From NCBI RefSeq assembly GCF_003813865.1, contig NZ_RMVG01000019.1, forward strand, positions 31,811 through 95,810: a stretch of DNA of 64,000 bases, given 5' to 3'. The position numbers and the translations under genes are program-made. Shown piece by piece: positions 61,461-64,000 of this stretch. The stretch's first letter is position 1, and the number at the start of each line of letters is the position of its first letter. This DNA comes from Candidatus Pantoea deserta (GTDB lineage Bacteria > Pseudomonadota > Gammaproteobacteria > Enterobacterales > Enterobacteriaceae). The notes below the pieces were generated by a model, which saw only the letters and a list, made by a program, of their open reading frames with translations, had not been told where the DNA came from and made no database searches.

Positions 61461-61537
61461 CTCCGCTTTTTCAGGCTCTCGTTTCGGGTGCCGACTCGCG
61501 CTATCGTCGTGGCCTGCCTGCTAACCTGGGATAAGAC

Positions 61538-63439
61538 ATGCAACACTCCACGCCAGAACTGATCGACCCGGCCTCGCTGGCGGTGCAAAAGACGCTGGAT
61601 CGGCTTGCGCCTACCGACGCGACCGTACTGCTAATCGGCGAAACGGGAACCGGCAAAGAAGTAATGGCGCGCTATCTGCATCATCACAGCGCCCGGCGGC
61701 ACCATCCCTTTGTCGCGGTGAACTGCGGCGCGCTTACCGATACGCTGGCCGAATCAGAACTCTTTGGTCATGAGAAGGGCGCATTTACCGGCGCACAGGA
61801 TCGACATCAGGGGTGGTTCGAGGCGGCAGAGGGCGGCACGCTGCTGCTTGATGAAGTGGGCGAATTGAGTCTGCCGTTACAGGTTAAACTTTTACGGGTG
61901 TTGCAGGAGCGGGAAATCACCCGTGTCGGTTCATCCAGAGCGGTGAAGGTTAATGTCCGGGTAATTGCCGCAACCAATATCGATCTTGCCGTGGCGATTC
62001 GGCAACGGCGCTTCCGCGAAGACCTCTACTATCGGCTCAATGTCGCCAGTCTGACGTTGCCGCCACTACGGCAGCGCAGAGAGGATATTCCCGTACTGGC
62101 TAATCACTTTCTCCAGCACTATGCGCGACAGCTGGGGCGGTCGCCGTTACGCCTGAGCGAGGAGGCGGTAAAAACTCTGATGGCATACCCGTGGCCAGGT
62201 AATATCCGCGAACTTGAAAATACGCTGCATAATGCGGCGATCCTCTGCAATGAACCGCTGATCTCCTCTCAGCAGCTGCGGCTAAAGCCCCTGGTTGACG
62301 AGGCGTCGCTGCCTGATGACGCGGCGCTGAATCGCTTTCTGCGTCAGCAAATGCAGGCAGGCGGCAGCCCGATCTATTCCCGCGTGATGGCGTCGCTGAT
62401 ACGCAACGCGCTGGAACTTAGTCAGGGAAACCAGTTGCAGGCGGCTGCGCTGCTTGGCATCAGTCGGCACAGCTTGCGCACACAGCTCGGTCATCTTGGC
62501 ATAATAAAACCGCGTCGCCGCCTTACGCCTCAGAGAACGCCAGCAGGCGCGAAGACGCCGCAACGAGAAAGAGAGCTGCGCATCGGCTATCAGAAATTTG
62601 GCAACCTTGGCATCCTGAAGGCGCGTCAGACGCTGGAGGCGCAGCTGGCCGGTCAGGGCGTCAGCGTGTTATGGAGCGAATTTCCGGCCGGTCCGCAGCT
62701 GCTGCATGCGCTGAGCAACAGGGAGATTGATTTTGGCACCACGGGCGAAGTGCCTCCGCTGTTTGCTCAGGCAAATAGCGGCTCAATGGTCTACGTCGCC
62801 TGGGAGCCAGCCGCGCCGCAAAGCGTGGCGCTACTGGTGGCTAACGAGAGTCCGGTCAGACAGATAAGCGATCTGCGCGGCAAGCGGATCGCCGTTAATA
62901 AAGGATCGAACGTTCACTATCTGCTGTTGCAGATTCTTGACGAGGCGGGCCTGCATATCGATGAGGTAAAAATTGTTTATGCTCAGCCTAAATACCCGCT
63001 GGCGCCCAGCGATTTTAACGCGGTGGACGCCTGGATGATGTGGGATCCATTGCTCAGCGAGGCGGAGAAAGCGGGGCAGTTAAGGGTGATCGCGGACGGC
63101 GTTGGACGGGTCAATAATCACCAGTTTTACCTGGCCGATCGGGTTTTCGCCGCGCAGTGCGGTGATTTACTCCACATCCTGATCTCTGCGCTGGAGCAGA
63201 CCGGACGTTATATTGACGCTCATCCTTTACAGGCTGCGGAGCTGCTGTCTACCGAGCTGGGCATTCCAGCAGCGTCGCTGCTGCACGCGCTGGCGCGACG
63301 CAGCCATCAGACGCAGCGCATGGACTTGTCTGTTATCCGCGAGCAGCAGCGCATCGCCGATCGCTTCTATGCGCTGGGATATTTCAACCGCGCTATTCGG
63401 GTGCAGGATACAGTCTGGCAACCAGGCGCGTTCGGTTAA
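61538..63439 (+). CDS. Sigma-54 activator fused to an SsuA-like sulfonate-binding domain
   Basis: 633 residues. AAA+ domain at the very N-terminus: Walker A GETGTGKE (34-41), sigma-54 loop GAFTGA (81-86), Walker B LLLDEVGE (102-109), [14 protein letters not shown] (217-230). Fis-type HTH about 280-322 ([21 protein letters not shown]). After a basic linker (325-345), residues 347-633 are a full SsuA-type domain: [79 protein letters not shown] and [13 protein letters not shown]. No signal peptide, so this domain is cytoplasmic and likely senses a sulfonate. It is divergent from ssuD. Confidence 0.9.
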   Translation: MQHSTPELIDPASLAVQKTLDRLAPTDATVLLIGETGTGKEVMARYLHHHSARRHHPFVAVNCGALTDTLAESELFGHEKGAFTGAQDRHQGWFEAAEGGTLLLDEVGELSLPLQVKLLRVLQEREITRVGSSRAVKVNVRVIAATNIDLAVAIRQRRFREDLYYRLNVASLTLPPLRQRREDIPVLANHFLQHYARQLGRSPLRLSEEAVKTLMAYPWPGNIRELENTLHNAAILCNEPLISSQQLRLKPLVDEASLPDDAALNRFLRQQMQAGGSPIYSRVMASLIRNALELSQGNQLQAAALLGISRHSLRTQLGHLGIIKPRRRLTPQRTPAGAKTPQRERELRIGYQKFGNLGILKARQTLEAQLAGQGVSVLWSEFPAGPQLLHALSNREIDFGTTGEVPPLFAQANSGSMVYVAWEPAAPQSVALLVANESPVRQISDLRGKRIAVNKGSNVHYLLLQILDEAGLHIDEVKIVYAQPKYPLAPSDFNAVDAWMMWDPLLSEAEKAGQLRVIADGVGRVNNHQFYLADRVFAAQCGDLLHILISALEQTGRYIDAHPLQAAELLSTELGIPAASLLHALARRSHQTQRMDLSVIREQQRIADRFYALGYFNRAIRVQDTVWQPGAFG

Positions 63440-63533
63440 TGTCAGCAGTTGTCTCATTTGGCAACAGCCGCTTTACCTTCGGCGGGAATAGCGCGTATAG
63501 TAAACAGGTTAACCCCATAAGGATATGATAAAT

Positions 63534-63953
63534 ATGGATATTAAATGTCATCTCTCCGCCATTCTGGCGGTCTCGCTGCTGCTTTCCGGCTGTGCCGGAG
63601 ATCAAACCAGCGTCAACAGAAACGCCCGCCATGCCGCTGCCCGGCTTGAAAAGATACACTTTGACCCGAATACGCGCCCGCTTACGGCTGACAATATCCG
63701 ACAGACGGCAAAATTTTTAGATCAGTTTTACGAGCTGGGCAAAAAGGATCGTGCGGAGGGATTGAGTCAGGCGCAGGCGCAGCAGCGGGTCGCCTCTTTT
63801 AGCGCCGCGACGTCCGGTCCATTTGCAGCCGCCTCGCAGAAAACGCGCATCCTCTCTCAGGATTACAGCGCTGAGCGGCCAGAGAAGCAAAGTCAGATCC
63901 TGCTGGAGAGCGCCACGGCAACCTACTGGGACGGTTATCTGGGCAGGCCCTGA
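63534..63953 (+). CDS. Exc2-like small lipoprotein
   Basis: 139 residues from the ATG at 63534; the ATG at 63525 sits only one base from TAAGGA. Signal peptide with lipobox LLSGC; Ala after the Cys favours the outer membrane. The mature part reads LTADNIRQTAKFLDQFYELGKKDRAEGLSQAQAQQRV and ends ATYWDGYLGRP, which resembles Exc2-family lipoproteins linked to colicin or plasmid exclusion phenotypes. Family assignment is from memory of this pattern; the role is unknown. Confidence 0.68.
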   Translation: MDIKCHLSAILAVSLLLSGCAGDQTSVNRNARHAAARLEKIHFDPNTRPLTADNIRQTAKFLDQFYELGKKDRAEGLSQAQAQQRVASFSAATSGPFAAASQKTRILSQDYSAERPEKQSQILLESATATYWDGYLGRP

Positions 63954-64000
63954 AACCGACGCGCAGCGCGATAAAGGCTGCGCGTCAACGGCTTAGCGGT

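Overview
The window reads as chromosomal DNA of a high-GC member of the Enterobacterales, most like the Erwiniaceae (Pantoea, Mixta or Erwinia relatives). That placement rests on the srfABC operon, a ydcO/ydcN-type pair, a YncD/PqqU receptor very close to the E. coli protein, a Klebsiella-type pqqABCDEF operon, a gcd glucose dehydrogenase, and enteric-type CRP, Fur, LexA and KdgR-like sites. Genus-level placement is inference. No rRNA or tRNA gene, insertion sequence or CRISPR array was recognised.

Layout. 1-5.7 kb: srfA-srfB-srfC on the minus strand, srfC cut by the window edge. 5.8-9.8 kb: a benzoate transporter with a divergent XRE-cupin regulator, then a MarR regulator, an isochorismatase-type hydrolase and an AbrB-type membrane protein. 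9.8-11.9 kb: a PQQ outer-membrane receptor (pqqU). 12-16.6 kb: an NAD(P) oxidoreductase with an AraC regulator, a type II LeuA-like synthase whose end overlaps the AraC gene, and an orphan sulfonate-binding protein. 16.9-23.6 kb: an M19 dipeptidase and pqqABCDEF. 24.9-29.8 kb: a CRP-linked PTS operon (PFK-like kinase, EIIB, EIIC, class II aldolase, small unknown, EIIA, P-loop protein). 30.7-37.9 kb: an RpiB-like isomerase and an enolase-superfamily enzyme with a five-gene Opp/Dpp-type ABC transporter, both preceded by KdgR-like boxes. 38-42 kb: an MBL hydrolase, a Fur-box binding protein, and a DUF2231 protein next to a sorbosone-dehydrogenase-like lipoprotein. 42.05-42.55 kb: an SOS-controlled TisB-like toxin with an IstR-like antisense RNA, followed by a frameshifted acetyltransferase remnant. 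43-47.8 kb: a GST, an MFS transporter and gcd. 47.8-49.3 kb: an orphan T6SS cassette (hcp, Tlde1-like effector, immunity protein). 49.5-53.4 kb: a catalase, a nitroreductase and an exported lactonase. 53.7-63.4 kb: an organosulfur region. A lipoprotein gene closes the window.

Themes. (1) PQQ: the cofactor is made (pqqA-F), probably taken up (pqqU) and used (gcd and a sorbosone-dehydrogenase-like lipoprotein); an exported lactonase could open the lactone that Gcd makes. (2) Sulfur: two SfnB-like flavoproteins, a DszA/DmoA-like monooxygenase, a MetQNI-like ABC system and SsuD lie beside a regulator that fuses a sigma-54 AAA+ domain and a Fis-type HTH to a cytoplasmic SsuA-like domain. The shared upstream region holds a good sigma-54 promoter for ssuD and two spaced palindromes. 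(3) Acid-sugar or pectin-product use, inferred from the KdgR-like boxes. The fusion regulator circuit, the TisB/IstR-like locus and the hcp-effector-immunity cassette are the items most worth a second look.
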